Of a stretch of DNA of 64,000 bases, positions 8,164 to 16,381 are shown piece after piece. The notes below the pieces were generated by a model. That model saw only the letters and a program-made list of their open reading frames with translations. It was not told where the DNA came from and made no database searches. The DNA is taken from NCBI RefSeq assembly GCF_025950235.1, contig NZ_JAPDDT010000015.1, forward strand, positions 1-64,000. The letters run 5' to 3'. Both the position numbers and the translations under genes were made by a program. Origin of the DNA: Luteolibacter arcticus. Its GTDB lineage: Bacteria; Verrucomicrobiota; Verrucomicrobiia; Verrucomicrobiales; Akkermansiaceae. Position 1 is the first letter of the stretch, and every line of letters begins with the position of its first letter.

Positions 8164-9656
8164 TAGAGGAAACCTCCCGCATGGAGGGTTTCGACGAGGT
8201 ACTGCTGGCGGGCCAGCAGGTCCTGATAGAATTCGTGCCGCTGCGGGTCCGGATCGCGGCGGGTGGAGTCGTCCATGGTGACGATGTAGCCGGCGATCTC
8301 GTCGAAGCCGAGCGACTCGCCATTGAGCCGGAAATATACCACCGCCGCTTGCATCGCCGCGCCGAGCAACGATCCGCCGGTCACGGCGACCGAGGCGACG
8401 GGCACGCCGAAGACATCGGCGAGGAGTTGGTGGAAGGCCGGCCCGGCATCGCGGCTGACTCGCACGCCCGCGGGCTCGAAGCCGAGGTCGCGGAGGCGGC
8501 TGAACCCGTAGCCGAATCCCAGCGCGAGACCTTCCGCGGAAGCCCGGGCGAGGTTGCCCGGCGTGAAATTGTCGAGCGTCACGCCGTGGAGAACACCGGT
8601 CGCATCCGGGAGGCGTGGCGTGATCTCGCCGCGCAAATACGGCAGGAACAGCAGGCCGTTCGCCCCGGCTTCGGTGCCAGCGAGCGCTTTCTCGAAATCG
8701 GCGGCCGACCAGCCGTAGTGGCGGCGGACCAGTTCCAGCGCGGACACGGCATTGGCCATGCCCATGCGGGTGAGCCAGCGGCCGGAGGCATCGCAGAGGA
8801 TGGCGGCTTCGCCTTGGAAATCGACATTGGGGCGGTCGGACACGGCGGACAGCGAGCCATCCGCCGAGAGATCCGCGACCACGGCGCCATTGCCGGCGGC
8901 ACCGACCGCGAGCGCGGCGAGGGCCGCGGCCCCCGAGCCCGGTGCGACGATAACGCCATCCGGCAGACCCCACGACCGGCACAGCGCGGGGCGCAGTTGC
9001 CCGCGTGGCTGCATCGGGGAAATCCCCGGCGGCAGCATGTCGAAGACGCGGCTGTCGATAAATTCCATCAGCTCGCCGCTCCATTTCCGCTGCGGGACAT
9101 TGAAGAGACCGGTGGTCGCTGCCGAGCCCGCCTCGATGCCGGCCTCGCCGGTCAGCCAGTAGCCGATGAAATCCTGCGGCGTCATCAGCCGCGCGGCGCG
9201 TTGGAAATGATAGGGCTCGTGCTGCTTCAGCCACAGGCACTGGGCAGCGAGCGAACCGGCCTCGACCGGATTGCCGCACAGCTCGATGAGTCCCGGTGCA
9301 CCGCCGAAAGCTTTTGCGATTTCGTCTGCCTGACGCTGGGCGGACCGGTCGATGCCGAGCTTGGCCGGGCGGACGATGCGATTGTTTTCATCCAGCACCA
9401 CCATTCCACCGGTCGGCGCGGTGATGCCGATGCCTGCGACTCCGCCGCGGGTGGTGCCGAGGGTTTCGAGCACCTGGCGCATCGCCTGGTCGGCGGCGGA
9501 GATCCACGACGCGGGATCCTGCTCGCGATAGCCGTCCGGCAGCCCCTCGACCCATGTGTGGGCGGCCACTGCTTCGGCCGCGACGGTCGCGGCTTCAAGA
9601 TCCAGTGCCACCACGCGAGTGGCGGCGTGGCCGATTTCAATTCCTAGGAAGTGCAT
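8163..9656 (-). CDS. FGGY-family carbohydrate kinase (xylulokinase-like)
   Basis: 497 residues from the ATG at 9656, which places the phosphate-1 motif MHFLGIEIGHAATRVVALDL at the N-terminus as in all FGGY kinases. The N-terminal domain carries GIGITAPTGGMVVLD and the DRSAQRQADEI region with the likely catalytic Asp. The C-terminal domain has GSGAAALAALAVGA, FLPYLRGEITPRLPD and a VSRDAGPAFHQLLADVFGVPV segment typical of sugar binding and ATP binding. Length is close to xylulokinase (about 480-500). Specificity for xylulose is a guess, because no xylose isomerase or transporter is adjacent. It is the first gene of the chain with the DUF374 acyltransferase and folD. Confidence 0.88.
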   Translation of the reverse strand: MHFLGIEIGHAATRVVALDLEAATVAAEAVAAHTWVEGLPDGYREQDPASWISAADQAMRQVLETLGTTRGGVAGIGITAPTGGMVVLDENNRIVRPAKLGIDRSAQRQADEIAKAFGGAPGLIELCGNPVEAGSLAAQCLWLKQHEPYHFQRAARLMTPQDFIGYWLTGEAGIEAGSAATTGLFNVPQRKWSGELMEFIDSRVFDMLPPGISPMQPRGQLRPALCRSWGLPDGVIVAPGSGAAALAALAVGAAGNGAVVADLSADGSLSAVSDRPNVDFQGEAAILCDASGRWLTRMGMANAVSALELVRRHYGWSAADFEKALAGTEAGANGLLFLPYLRGEITPRLPDATGVLHGVTLDNFTPGNLARASAEGLALGFGYGFSRLRDLGFEPAGVRVSRDAGPAFHQLLADVFGVPVASVAVTGGSLLGAAMQAAVVYFRLNGESLGFDEIAGYIVTMDDSTRRDPDPQRHEFYQDLLARQQYLVETLHAGGFL

Positions 9657-9746
9657 GCCTCGTTGCTCGGGCGAGGGAAGGGGATTCGGTGGGGGATGCG
9701 TTAGGCTTTCCGGTAGGGAGGAGCTTGGCAAGCTTGGGCTGAAGGA

Positions 9747-9845
9747 TGAACCGCCAAGACGCCAAGAGCGCCAAGTTTTTGAAGAGGATAAAGAAACCCC
9801 TCCCGATCTCCACTTTCATGGTGAACTTGGCGTCTTGGCGGTTCA
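9747..9845. repeat. Long palindrome, CGCCAAG family
   Basis: Perfect 20-base inverted repeat: TGAACCGCCAAGACGCCAAG at 9747-9766 and its complement at 9826-9845, enclosing about 60 bases. The left arm continues with a third CGCCAAG unit (9767-9775), so each arm is built of short near-tandem units starting CGC. It lies in the divergent gap between the FGGY kinase and the NifU-like gene. A second, less perfect copy is at 21877-21954. Confidence 0.9.
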
Positions 9846-9892
9846 TTTTTCCCCGCGCTTGAATCCCCGCTCACCTGCCCCATCGTCCCGGC

Positions 9893-10351
9893 GTGAGCGA
9901 TTTCGAAGAAAAAGTCCGCGAGGCACTTTCGTCACCGAAGAACCAGGGCGAACTCGCCGACGCGGATGCCGTCGGCACGGTCGGCTCGCCCGACTGCGGC
10001 GACATGCTGCGGATGTGGCTGAAATTCACCGAAAAAGACGGCAAGAAGGTGATCGACCGGGCGTCGTTCCAGTCCTTCGGCTGCCAGACCGCGATCGCCG
10101 TGGCCTCGATGGCGACCGAACTTCTCAAGGGCAAGACCGCCGAGGAGGCACGCGAGCTTTCCGCCAACGAGCTGACCGGCGACCTGGGACCACTGCCGCC
10201 GATGAAGATCCATTGCGGCCAACTCGTGGAGGGCGCGCTAAAGAACGCGCTCGACCAGACGCCGGCCGAAGCGCCGAAATTGGTGGGGGCGACCATCTCG
10301 GAAGCCATGAAGCAGCCAGCTGGGAAGATCCGGATCGTGCCGTTGGAGTAA
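9893..10351 (+). CDS. NifU/IscU-like iron-sulfur cluster scaffold protein
   Basis: 152 residues, GTG start. The three cluster-ligand cysteines of the NifU_N/IscU fold are present in their usual settings: Cys35 in GSPDCGD followed by the conserved Asp, Cys64 in QSFGCQTAIAVAS, and Cys108 in PPMKIHCGQL. The fold assembles a 2Fe-2S or 4Fe-4S cluster on the protein and passes it to apo-targets. There is no C-terminal NifU thioredoxin-like domain, so this is the short scaffold form. No iscS, hscA or fdx gene is adjacent. GTG is chosen because no ATG lies in frame before the conserved region. A palindrome occupies the upstream divergent gap. Confidence 0.92.
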   Translation: MSDFEEKVREALSSPKNQGELADADAVGTVGSPDCGDMLRMWLKFTEKDGKKVIDRASFQSFGCQTAIAVASMATELLKGKTAEEARELSANELTGDLGPLPPMKIHCGQLVEGALKNALDQTPAEAPKLVGATISEAMKQPAGKIRIVPLE

Positions 10352-10405
10352 GATCCCGGGATTTCCAACTGACACCCGGACCCCTCCTCGCCTAGGCATC
10401 GTGGC

Positions 10406-11071
10406 GTGGGCATCATCCAGGATATTTTCACCTACCCGTTCCGCGGTTCCGGGAAGTACATGATCTTCTTCGGCACGCTGCTGGCGGTGGCGGCCGAGTT
10501 GGTGAAGTTCGCGCCTCTGTTCGGTGGCATCGCCTCGCTCATCCTTGCCGCCTACCTGACGGCGACGTATTTCGAGATCATCGAAACGACCGCCACCGGT
10601 AGCGATGAGGCGCCGATGTTTCCGAACGTGTCGAGCATGTGGGACGATCTGGTCTGGCCCTTCCTGAAGTCGGTCATCGTGGTGATTGCGTGTTTTTCCC
10701 CGGTGCTCATCTACTTCTGGGCAGTGCCCGATGATGCCGTTCAGCCGGTCATCGCTCTCTGTCTGCTGGCCTTCAGCGTGGCCTATTTTCCGATGGCGAT
10801 GCTCGCCGTGGTGGTCCTCGGGTATCTCGGCGCGATGAGTCCCCATATCGTCTTGCCGTCGATTTTCCGGGCCGGCGGGCTCTACTGGCTGGCCGTGTTT
10901 TTGGTGGTTCTAATCGTGATGGCGGAGCGGTTTCTGGGTGGGCTTCTGGTGGGTTCGCCCGTGGTGGGAACGGTGCTGCTGGCCGGGGTTGGGATCATTG
11001 CGACCATGCTGAACGGCCGGACCCTCGGAATCGTCTACCGTGAACGGCAGGAGGCGATGGGCTGGATCTAA
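10406..11071 (+). CDS. Multi-pass membrane protein, DUF4013-like, function unknown
   Basis: 221 residues, GTG start 54 bases after the NifU-like gene. It has about six hydrophobic segments: two short ones at about 20-50, a long helix at about 88-108 (SVIVVIACFSPVLIYFW), and further helices at about 115-145, 158-180 and 185-205. A basic/acidic cytoplasmic tail ends YRERQEAMGWI. The arrangement resembles small DUF4013-type proteins with amphipathic entry helices, but no family motif is decisive. It is followed 81 bases later by an ABC transporter gene on the same strand and may be co-expressed. Function cannot be stated from sequence. Confidence 0.75.
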   Translation: MGIIQDIFTYPFRGSGKYMIFFGTLLAVAAELVKFAPLFGGIASLILAAYLTATYFEIIETTATGSDEAPMFPNVSSMWDDLVWPFLKSVIVVIACFSPVLIYFWAVPDDAVQPVIALCLLAFSVAYFPMAMLAVVVLGYLGAMSPHIVLPSIFRAGGLYWLAVFLVVLIVMAERFLGGLLVGSPVVGTVLLAGVGIIATMLNGRTLGIVYRERQEAMGWI

Positions 11072-11152
11072 GAGGGGCTGCCTTTCTTTCTCGCCCTTGG
11101 ATAAAACGGTGGCTTTCTTCCGTAGCCATCCGATTCACCCGACTGCTGCCCT

Positions 11153-12955
11153 GTGCTCGAACTCAAGGACGTTTGTTTTACCATCAAGAAGGACGGCGAG
11201 GACGTGAACCTCGTCGACAAAGTCACCATTCAGATCCCTCGCGGGCACTTCATGGCGATCGTCGGCCCCTCGGGCTGCGGCAAGACAACCTTGCTGAAGA
11301 CCATCGCTGGCCTGAACCCGGAGTCTGCCGGGGCGCTGTTCTGGGAGGGGCGGAATCTTTCCGAAGAGGGCGACCTCGACCCCTCCGAGATCGGCTACGT
11401 GCCCCAGTTCTCGATCGCCTACGATCCGCTCACTGTCGATGAGTCGGTCGAGGCGGCGACCCGCTTGCGGGTGAAGACGCGGGACATGGAGGAGCTTGAC
11501 CAGCGGATCGACCGGGTGCTGGAGGAAGCCGGGCTGACCGCTATCGCCGACCGCCGGGTGAAGGTGCTTTCCGGGGGCCAGAAGCGCCGGCTCGGCCTCG
11601 CGATGGAGCTGGTTTCCGACCCCAAGCTGCTGCTTTGCGACGAGGTGACCAGCGGCCTTGACCCGCGCTCGGAGCGCGAAATCGTGCGGCTCTTGCACGA
11701 CCTTTCCCGCCGCGAGGGGCGCATCGTGCTGTCGGTGACGCACTCGCTGGCGCACCTGGAACTCTACGATTCCATCCTCGTGCTGCACGAGGGCCGGGTG
11801 GCCTACCACGGGCCGGCGGACCAGTTGAACCACTACTTTTCAGTGCACGACACCGAGGAGGTTTATCCCAAGCTTGCCACCCAGACGTCCGAGCGTTGGC
11901 AGAGCTCGTGGATGAAGCACCGCGGACCCTACTACTCGAAGCTGGAGCGGAATCGGACCAAGCTGGTCGATTCCGGCGGCCTGCATCTGCCCGCCGCGCC
12001 GGAGCCGGTGCCGACCGAGGAGCTGGAAAAGGACAACGACAAGGAGAAGGAGAAGGAGACCGAGAAGGACAAGCCCCAGCCGGAGAAAGTCCGCACGCCG
12101 GGATTCTTCGCGCAATTCACCACGCTGCTTTCGCGGCGCTGGCGGATCTTCTTCCGTGACCGCGGGCAGGTGTTCCTCCAGCTCGCCATCCTGCTGTGTT
12201 TCCCGGTGCTGGTGACCCTCTTCTCCGAGGACGCCAATGGCCAGATCGCGAACCTCTCCGACACCCGCCAGACGAACATTCAAGTCGACATCAATGAGCA
12301 GCAGACGGTGAAGCAGGATCAGGTCCGGGTTGGCTCGGCGGTGTCAGGGATCATCATGTTCCAAGTCATCCTGCTGTCGCTGATGGCCTCGAACAACTCG
12401 GCGCGTGAGATTGCCGGCGAGCGGCCGATTTTCGAAAAAGAGAAATTCGGAGGCCTGAGGCCGACCGCCTATCTGGCGAGCAAGCTTGCGTTCCTCGCTT
12501 GCCTGGTCCTTGCCCAGTCACTGTGGATGGCTGTTTTCGTGAACCTTTTCGCGCCGTTCCGTGGAGGCGTAGGGGGGTTCGAGAGCCACATCATCTTCCT
12601 GCTGCTGGTGAACGGGGGGATGACCGCGGTCTGCCTGGGCATTTCCGCGCTGATGCGCACGGCCGAGCAGGCGTCGCTTTTGTCGATCTATCTGGTTGGC
12701 TTCCAGCTCCCCCTCTCAGGGGCGGTGCTCGCCCTGCCGGAGGGGATCGAGGTCTTCACCCGGCCGTTCATTTCCGCCTACTGGGCGTGGTCCGGCAGCG
12801 TCGGCGCGCTGGAGCCCAAGGTCTTGGAAGCGGTCAAGGCGGTCGTCAGCACCTCGATCTCCGCGCGGGAGGCATGCATCTACACGCTGGGCTTCCACGT
12901 GGCCGCCGGATTGATCGCGGCATGGATCGGGACCCGGCGGCACCAGTGGGACTGA
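11153..12955 (+). CDS. ABC transporter, fused ATP-binding and ABC-2 membrane domains (ABCG-like)
   Basis: 600 residues, GTG start. The N-terminal ATPase (about 1-225) has Walker A GPSGCGKTTLLKT, the signature LSGGQKRRLGLAMELV, Walker B LLLCDEVTSGLD and a switch His in VTHSLAHLEL. A highly charged linker at about residues 285-320 (alternating Lys, Glu and Asp) joins it to an ABC-2-type membrane domain (about 335-600) with a long extracytoplasmic insert and five to six helices. ATPase-then-membrane order on one chain is the half-transporter layout of eukaryotic ABCG proteins and some bacterial exporters; it should act as a homodimer in the inner membrane. Cargo unknown. The downstream neighbours encode proteins of unknown function. 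Confidence 0.92.
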   Translation: MLELKDVCFTIKKDGEDVNLVDKVTIQIPRGHFMAIVGPSGCGKTTLLKTIAGLNPESAGALFWEGRNLSEEGDLDPSEIGYVPQFSIAYDPLTVDESVEAATRLRVKTRDMEELDQRIDRVLEEAGLTAIADRRVKVLSGGQKRRLGLAMELVSDPKLLLCDEVTSGLDPRSEREIVRLLHDLSRREGRIVLSVTHSLAHLELYDSILVLHEGRVAYHGPADQLNHYFSVHDTEEVYPKLATQTSERWQSSWMKHRGPYYSKLERNRTKLVDSGGLHLPAAPEPVPTEELEKDNDKEKEKETEKDKPQPEKVRTPGFFAQFTTLLSRRWRIFFRDRGQVFLQLAILLCFPVLVTLFSEDANGQIANLSDTRQTNIQVDINEQQTVKQDQVRVGSAVSGIIMFQVILLSLMASNNSAREIAGERPIFEKEKFGGLRPTAYLASKLAFLACLVLAQSLWMAVFVNLFAPFRGGVGGFESHIIFLLLVNGGMTAVCLGISALMRTAEQASLLSIYLVGFQLPLSGAVLALPEGIEVFTRPFISAYWAWSGSVGALEPKVLEAVKAVVSTSISAREACIYTLGFHVAAGLIAAWIGTRRHQWD

Positions 12956-13072
12956 GGGAAAATACCCACCGAAAAGCCGGGAAAAGTCGTGAAACACCCG
13001 GAAAATCGTGGAAAGTTGCCTGCACAGGGAACGTTTAGTGTCTGATACTTCGACGAAACCCTTAATTTTCTC

Positions 13073-13474
13073 ATGGCTCGACGCGCCAGTTCTGGAATCA
13101 ACCCCGGCCTTCTGATCGGGATCGCCGCTTTCGTGGCTGTCGCCTTCTTTGGCGGCAAGGCCTTCCTCGGAAAGCAAAAGGACGCCTTCTCCAACATGGC
13201 GTCCATCAACATGTCCGACGTGATGGATGGCGTCTCCCTGCGCGACAACGAGTATGTCGTCGAGGGCACCGTGGATGAGAAATTCATCAACGGCAACAAC
13301 CCGAACCAGGTGGTGAGCTTCAAGGTGAATTCGCCTTCCGGGGATCAATTCCTCGGCGTCGAGATCCCTGCCAACCTGACCAAGTTCAACATCGAGCGCG
13401 CCCAGCGCTACCGCATCAAGGTCCGCATCCGGGAAGCCGGCATTGCCGTTGCCACCGGCATCAACCCCCTCTGA
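13073..13474 (+). CDS. Small single-TM protein of unknown function
   Basis: 133 residues. A short basic start (MARRASSGIN) precedes one membrane helix (PGLLIGIAAFVAVAFFGG), with no obvious signal-peptidase site, so it is probably an inner-membrane anchor with the rest in the periplasm. The soluble part (about 55-133) is beta-rich, with DNEYVVEGTVDEKFING and YRIKVRIREAGIAVATG, reminiscent of a small OB-like or beta-barrel domain; this is a fold guess only. The stop is 9 bases before the next gene, making a two-gene unit with the 657-residue coiled-coil/TPR protein. No known family recognised. Confidence 0.75.
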   Translation: MARRASSGINPGLLIGIAAFVAVAFFGGKAFLGKQKDAFSNMASINMSDVMDGVSLRDNEYVVEGTVDEKFINGNNPNQVVSFKVNSPSGDQFLGVEIPANLTKFNIERAQRYRIKVRIREAGIAVATGINPL

Positions 13475-13483
13475 CTTGCCGCC

Positions 13484-15457
13484 ATGAAATCCTTCATTCC
13501 CTTTGCCCTGCTCGCCACCACCGCCATCGCGCCGGGTCAGGTGCTGCACCCGGATGCCCGCGACCGCGTGACCAATCCGCCGCAACAGCAGTCGGACGAC
13601 ACGGTGATCCAGCGCCAGCCGGAGCAGAAGAAGCCCGCGGGTTCCCCGTTCGGGAGCGAGCTGCCATTTTTCGACCCGTCCTCGGAAACCGTCGCGTGGA
13701 ACGGCCACAACTGGGCCGCCACGGACAACCGTGCCCTGGCTGCCCGCTTCGAGCGCTATCTGAACGAGCCGGAAGACCATTCCGACGATGCCCGCGCTTA
13801 CCGCGAGACCATTGATGCGATCCTGGAACTCGTGTCACCGCATCATGCGGGCGGGCCGGACTTTTCTGGAGCGGTGAAACTGCTGCCGCGGGCCTCGTCG
13901 TTCCCCGGCGATGCCAAGCTCTGCGACTCGCTCACCCAGGCGATCTACGCCGCGGTGCTGGCGAAAAAGGACATCGCCTCCACCCGCGCGCTCACCAACG
14001 CGATCGAGGAGGAGAAGCAGCGCCTGATCGAGAAGTCCGACTGGAAGGCCGCCACCGAGACCGACCCCGCGCTCAACGAAACCAAGAGTGCTGGCGGCGG
14101 CGGAGGAGGAGGCGGCGCTGGTGGCGGAGGCAACAAGGCCCCCGGCAAGGCCAAGGGACCGGCGGAGAACCCGGGTCGCGGCATCGTTTCGCTCGAATAC
14201 CTGGACTCGGTGAAGCGCATCGCCGAGATCGAGGCGCTCAAGAAGGCCAACACGGCCAAGAACGAGATCCAAATCACCCAGGCCAAGGTCCAGTACCAGG
14301 CACTGATGCTGCAGTTCTTCGTGCAGCGTCGCTTCGAACACGTGGTGATGTCGGCGCGCTTCTACCACCAGGTTTTCAAGGACGGCGACAACCGCCTGCA
14401 CATCGACAAGAAGTCGGAGGTCAACAAGCTCTTCACCGAAAGCCTCGGTGCCAGCCCGACCGTGGCGGCGCTCGACTCGCTCGCCAGCGAGGCCATCCGC
14501 GACGTGGACCAGGGAGTGGAGGCCTTCACGTTCCTTGTTGAAAAGAAGGAGTATCAAAGTGCCGCGAAGCGCCTGAGCGAAGCCTACGCGGTGGGCGAAT
14601 ACATGCCCTCGATCCGGGTCCTGCCGCGCGAGCAGAAGCGCCAGGTGCTCGAGTTCGTGCGCGAGTCCTACAAGCTCATCGCCGCGCTCGATTCCAAGGA
14701 CTACACGACCGCCGGCGACCTGACCAAGAAGCTCAAGGCAATGGCCGGCGACTTTGACGCCACCAAGCCGGAGGCCGCGATCGCGACCTACACGCGGGTC
14801 AGCAGCATGCACATCGATTCTGCCAAGCTCGCCGCCTCCAAGGGCGACAACGACAAGGCCGCCCAAGAGATCAAGAACGCGATGGAGGTCTGGCCGCAGA
14901 ACCCCAAGCTCGCCGAATTCGACAAGCTGGTCGAAGCCGGTGGCGGCATGGCGATCGCCAAGAATGACTTCGACCGTCTGCTCAACGAGCAGAACTACCG
15001 CGAGATCTACCGCCGCCAGTATGAGCTCGCTCCGGCCATCGCTGGCGATGCTGCACGCGAGGATGCCTTCAAGCAGATCATCACCAACCTGACCCGCATC
15101 GAGGGGGCACTCGGCAAGGCCGCGGAGTTCAGCAAGATGGGCCAGGAAGTGGCGGCGTGGGAGCAGCTCGCCGCCCTGCGCAAGGAATTCCCGGACGATC
15201 CGAAGCTCGGGGTCGAGATCGAGAAGCTCGTGTCCAATGGCGAAGAAGTCGGATCCTTCACGCAGGCCTTGAACCGCGCACGCGAGTTCGAGGAACGCCG
15301 CGACAAGCAGGTCGGAGCCGCGCTTTCGTGGTACCTCAAGGCACGCTCGATTCATCCGCGCAGCGAGATGGCCGAAGCCGGCATCCAGCGCATGCTCGGG
15401 GAGATCCTGCCCGACGGCAGATCGAAGGCCGGGGCGAAGTTGGATAAGGAAGAGTGA
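13484..15457 (+). CDS. Exported helical-repeat protein with glycine-rich linker, unknown function
   Basis: 657 residues. Signal peptide MKSFIPFALLATTAIAPGQ. A Pro/Gln-rich segment is followed by a first helical domain (about 70-195), a run of about a dozen glycines at roughly 204-218 acting as a linker, and then a long mostly helical domain (about 235-640) rich in Lys, Glu and Ala, with TPR-like pieces such as AKLAASKGDNDKAAQEIKNA and AALSWYLKARSIHPRSEMAE. A periplasmic or outer-membrane scaffold role is plausible. It is coupled by a 9-base gap to the preceding single-TM protein, and the pair may form one envelope complex. No enzyme motif and no recognised family. Confidence 0.82.
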   Translation: MKSFIPFALLATTAIAPGQVLHPDARDRVTNPPQQQSDDTVIQRQPEQKKPAGSPFGSELPFFDPSSETVAWNGHNWAATDNRALAARFERYLNEPEDHSDDARAYRETIDAILELVSPHHAGGPDFSGAVKLLPRASSFPGDAKLCDSLTQAIYAAVLAKKDIASTRALTNAIEEEKQRLIEKSDWKAATETDPALNETKSAGGGGGGGGAGGGGNKAPGKAKGPAENPGRGIVSLEYLDSVKRIAEIEALKKANTAKNEIQITQAKVQYQALMLQFFVQRRFEHVVMSARFYHQVFKDGDNRLHIDKKSEVNKLFTESLGASPTVAALDSLASEAIRDVDQGVEAFTFLVEKKEYQSAAKRLSEAYAVGEYMPSIRVLPREQKRQVLEFVRESYKLIAALDSKDYTTAGDLTKKLKAMAGDFDATKPEAAIATYTRVSSMHIDSAKLAASKGDNDKAAQEIKNAMEVWPQNPKLAEFDKLVEAGGGMAIAKNDFDRLLNEQNYREIYRRQYELAPAIAGDAAREDAFKQIITNLTRIEGALGKAAEFSKMGQEVAAWEQLAALRKEFPDDPKLGVEIEKLVSNGEEVGSFTQALNRAREFEERRDKQVGAALSWYLKARSIHPRSEMAEAGIQRMLGEILPDGRSKAGAKLDKEE

Positions 15458-15473
15458 GGATCTCTTTTTCCTC

Positions 15474-15706
15474 GTAGCGGAAGGGCTGCGCCCTTCCGGC
15501 TTCTCGCACTCCGCCACCGATCGCCACCCGCGATCACCGGTGCGGACCGCCCCCAGCCGGAACGACGAAGTCGGTTCCGCTACGAAAGATTCCGGAATGT
15601 AGCGGAAGGGCTGCGCCCTTCCGGCCGGGCGGGGCTTCTCTGGTGATCCCTACTCCGATTCATCTGGCGAACCGCCCCCAGCCGGAACGACGAAGTCGTT
15701 CCGCAA
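15474..15706. repeat. Tandem pair of composite REP-like hairpin elements
   Basis: Two copies of a roughly 110-base composite palindrome, 15474-15583 and 15599-15706. Each starts with GTAGCGGAAGGGCTGCGCCC and its closing TTCCGGC, and ends with a second hairpin of the GGAACGACGAAGTCGTTCC type. The outer ends GTAGCGGAA and TTCCGCTAC (TTCCGCAAC in the second copy) are themselves complementary. The array sits between convergent genes, and its last hairpin (15680-15706) lies inside the 3' end of the response-regulator gene. A relative occurs at 22504-22532. Confidence 0.88.
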
Positions 15707-16381
15707 CTTCGCTGGCGCGAACCGATATCCCGTGCCGCGCACGGTCTCGATGATCTCCGGCTTGGAGGGATCGGCCTCGACCTTCTTGCGCAGCATCAGC
15801 ACGTGCTGGTCGAGTGTCCGGGAGTCCGGGAAGTAATCGAGCCCCCAGCACGCATCGAGAAAGGCGTCGCGACTGACCGGCTTGCCCGCATGGCGGTGAA
15901 GCAGTTCTAACATCGATACCTCGCGGCGGGTCAGCTCGATCATCCTGCCGTTTCGTTCCGCGCCCAGTGCCTCGGGCCGGACCGTGAGATCCTTCATCGT
16001 GAAGACGCGGCCGTTTTCCGGAGCCACCCGTCGCAGGGCCGCGCGGATGCGGGCGATCACCTCGGCGCGGGTGAAGGGCTTGCGAATGAAATCATCCGCG
16101 CCGAGGCCCAGCCCCACGACCACGTCGGCTTCCTCGTTCTTCGCCGAGAGGAACAGGATCGGCACGGTGGAATCGGTGGCGCGCACACGGCGGCAGACTT
16201 CGAAGCCATCCACGCCGGGCATCATGATGTCCAGGCACAGCAGTTGCGGGCGATGCAGTGCCCACAGCTCCAGGGCCTGCTTGCCATCCGCTGCGGATAG
16301 CGTGCGGAAGCCCTCGTCCTCGATGCAGGCGGCAAGCGCTTCGAGCGTCAGCGGGTCGTCTTCAGCAAGGAGGATGGTCAT
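15650..16381 (-). CDS. OmpR/PhoB-family response regulator with repeat-derived C-terminal tail
   Basis: 243 residues. Receiver domain (about 1-120) with the acidic pair in LLAEDDPLTLEAL, the phospho-acceptor Asp in LLCLDIMMPGVDGFEVC, and the conserved Lys in FIRKPFT. The DNA-binding winged helix (about 128-225) has the OmpR-type elements LTRREVSMLELL, DSRTLDQHVLMLRKKVE and ETVRGTGYRFAP. It is the output partner of the histidine kinase, with which it shares a four-base ATGA overlap. The final 18 or so residues, after the family's usual GYRFAP end, read AKLRNDFVVPAGGG and are encoded by a REP-like hairpin element, so the tail is a likely insertion by-product rather than a functional domain. Confidence 0.95.
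   Translation of the reverse strand: MTILLAEDDPLTLEALAACIEDEGFRTLSAADGKQALELWALHRPQLLCLDIMMPGVDGFEVCRRVRATDSTVPILFLSAKNEEADVVVGLGLGADDFIRKPFTRAEVIARIRAALRRVAPENGRVFTMKDLTVRPEALGAERNGRMIELTRREVSMLELLHRHAGKPVSRDAFLDACWGLDYFPDSRTLDQHVLMLRKKVEADPSKPEIIETVRGTGYRFAPAKLRNDFVVPAGGGSPDESE

Noticed and set aside
8181..9647. 488-codon plus-strand frame opposite the FGGY kinase
   Set aside because: The minus strand carries the complete FGGY domain order and a coupled operon; the plus-strand product is low-complexity.
8163..9656. Naming the FGGY kinase xylB
   Set aside because: No xylose isomerase or transporter nearby and the substrate-binding residues cannot be read with certainty.
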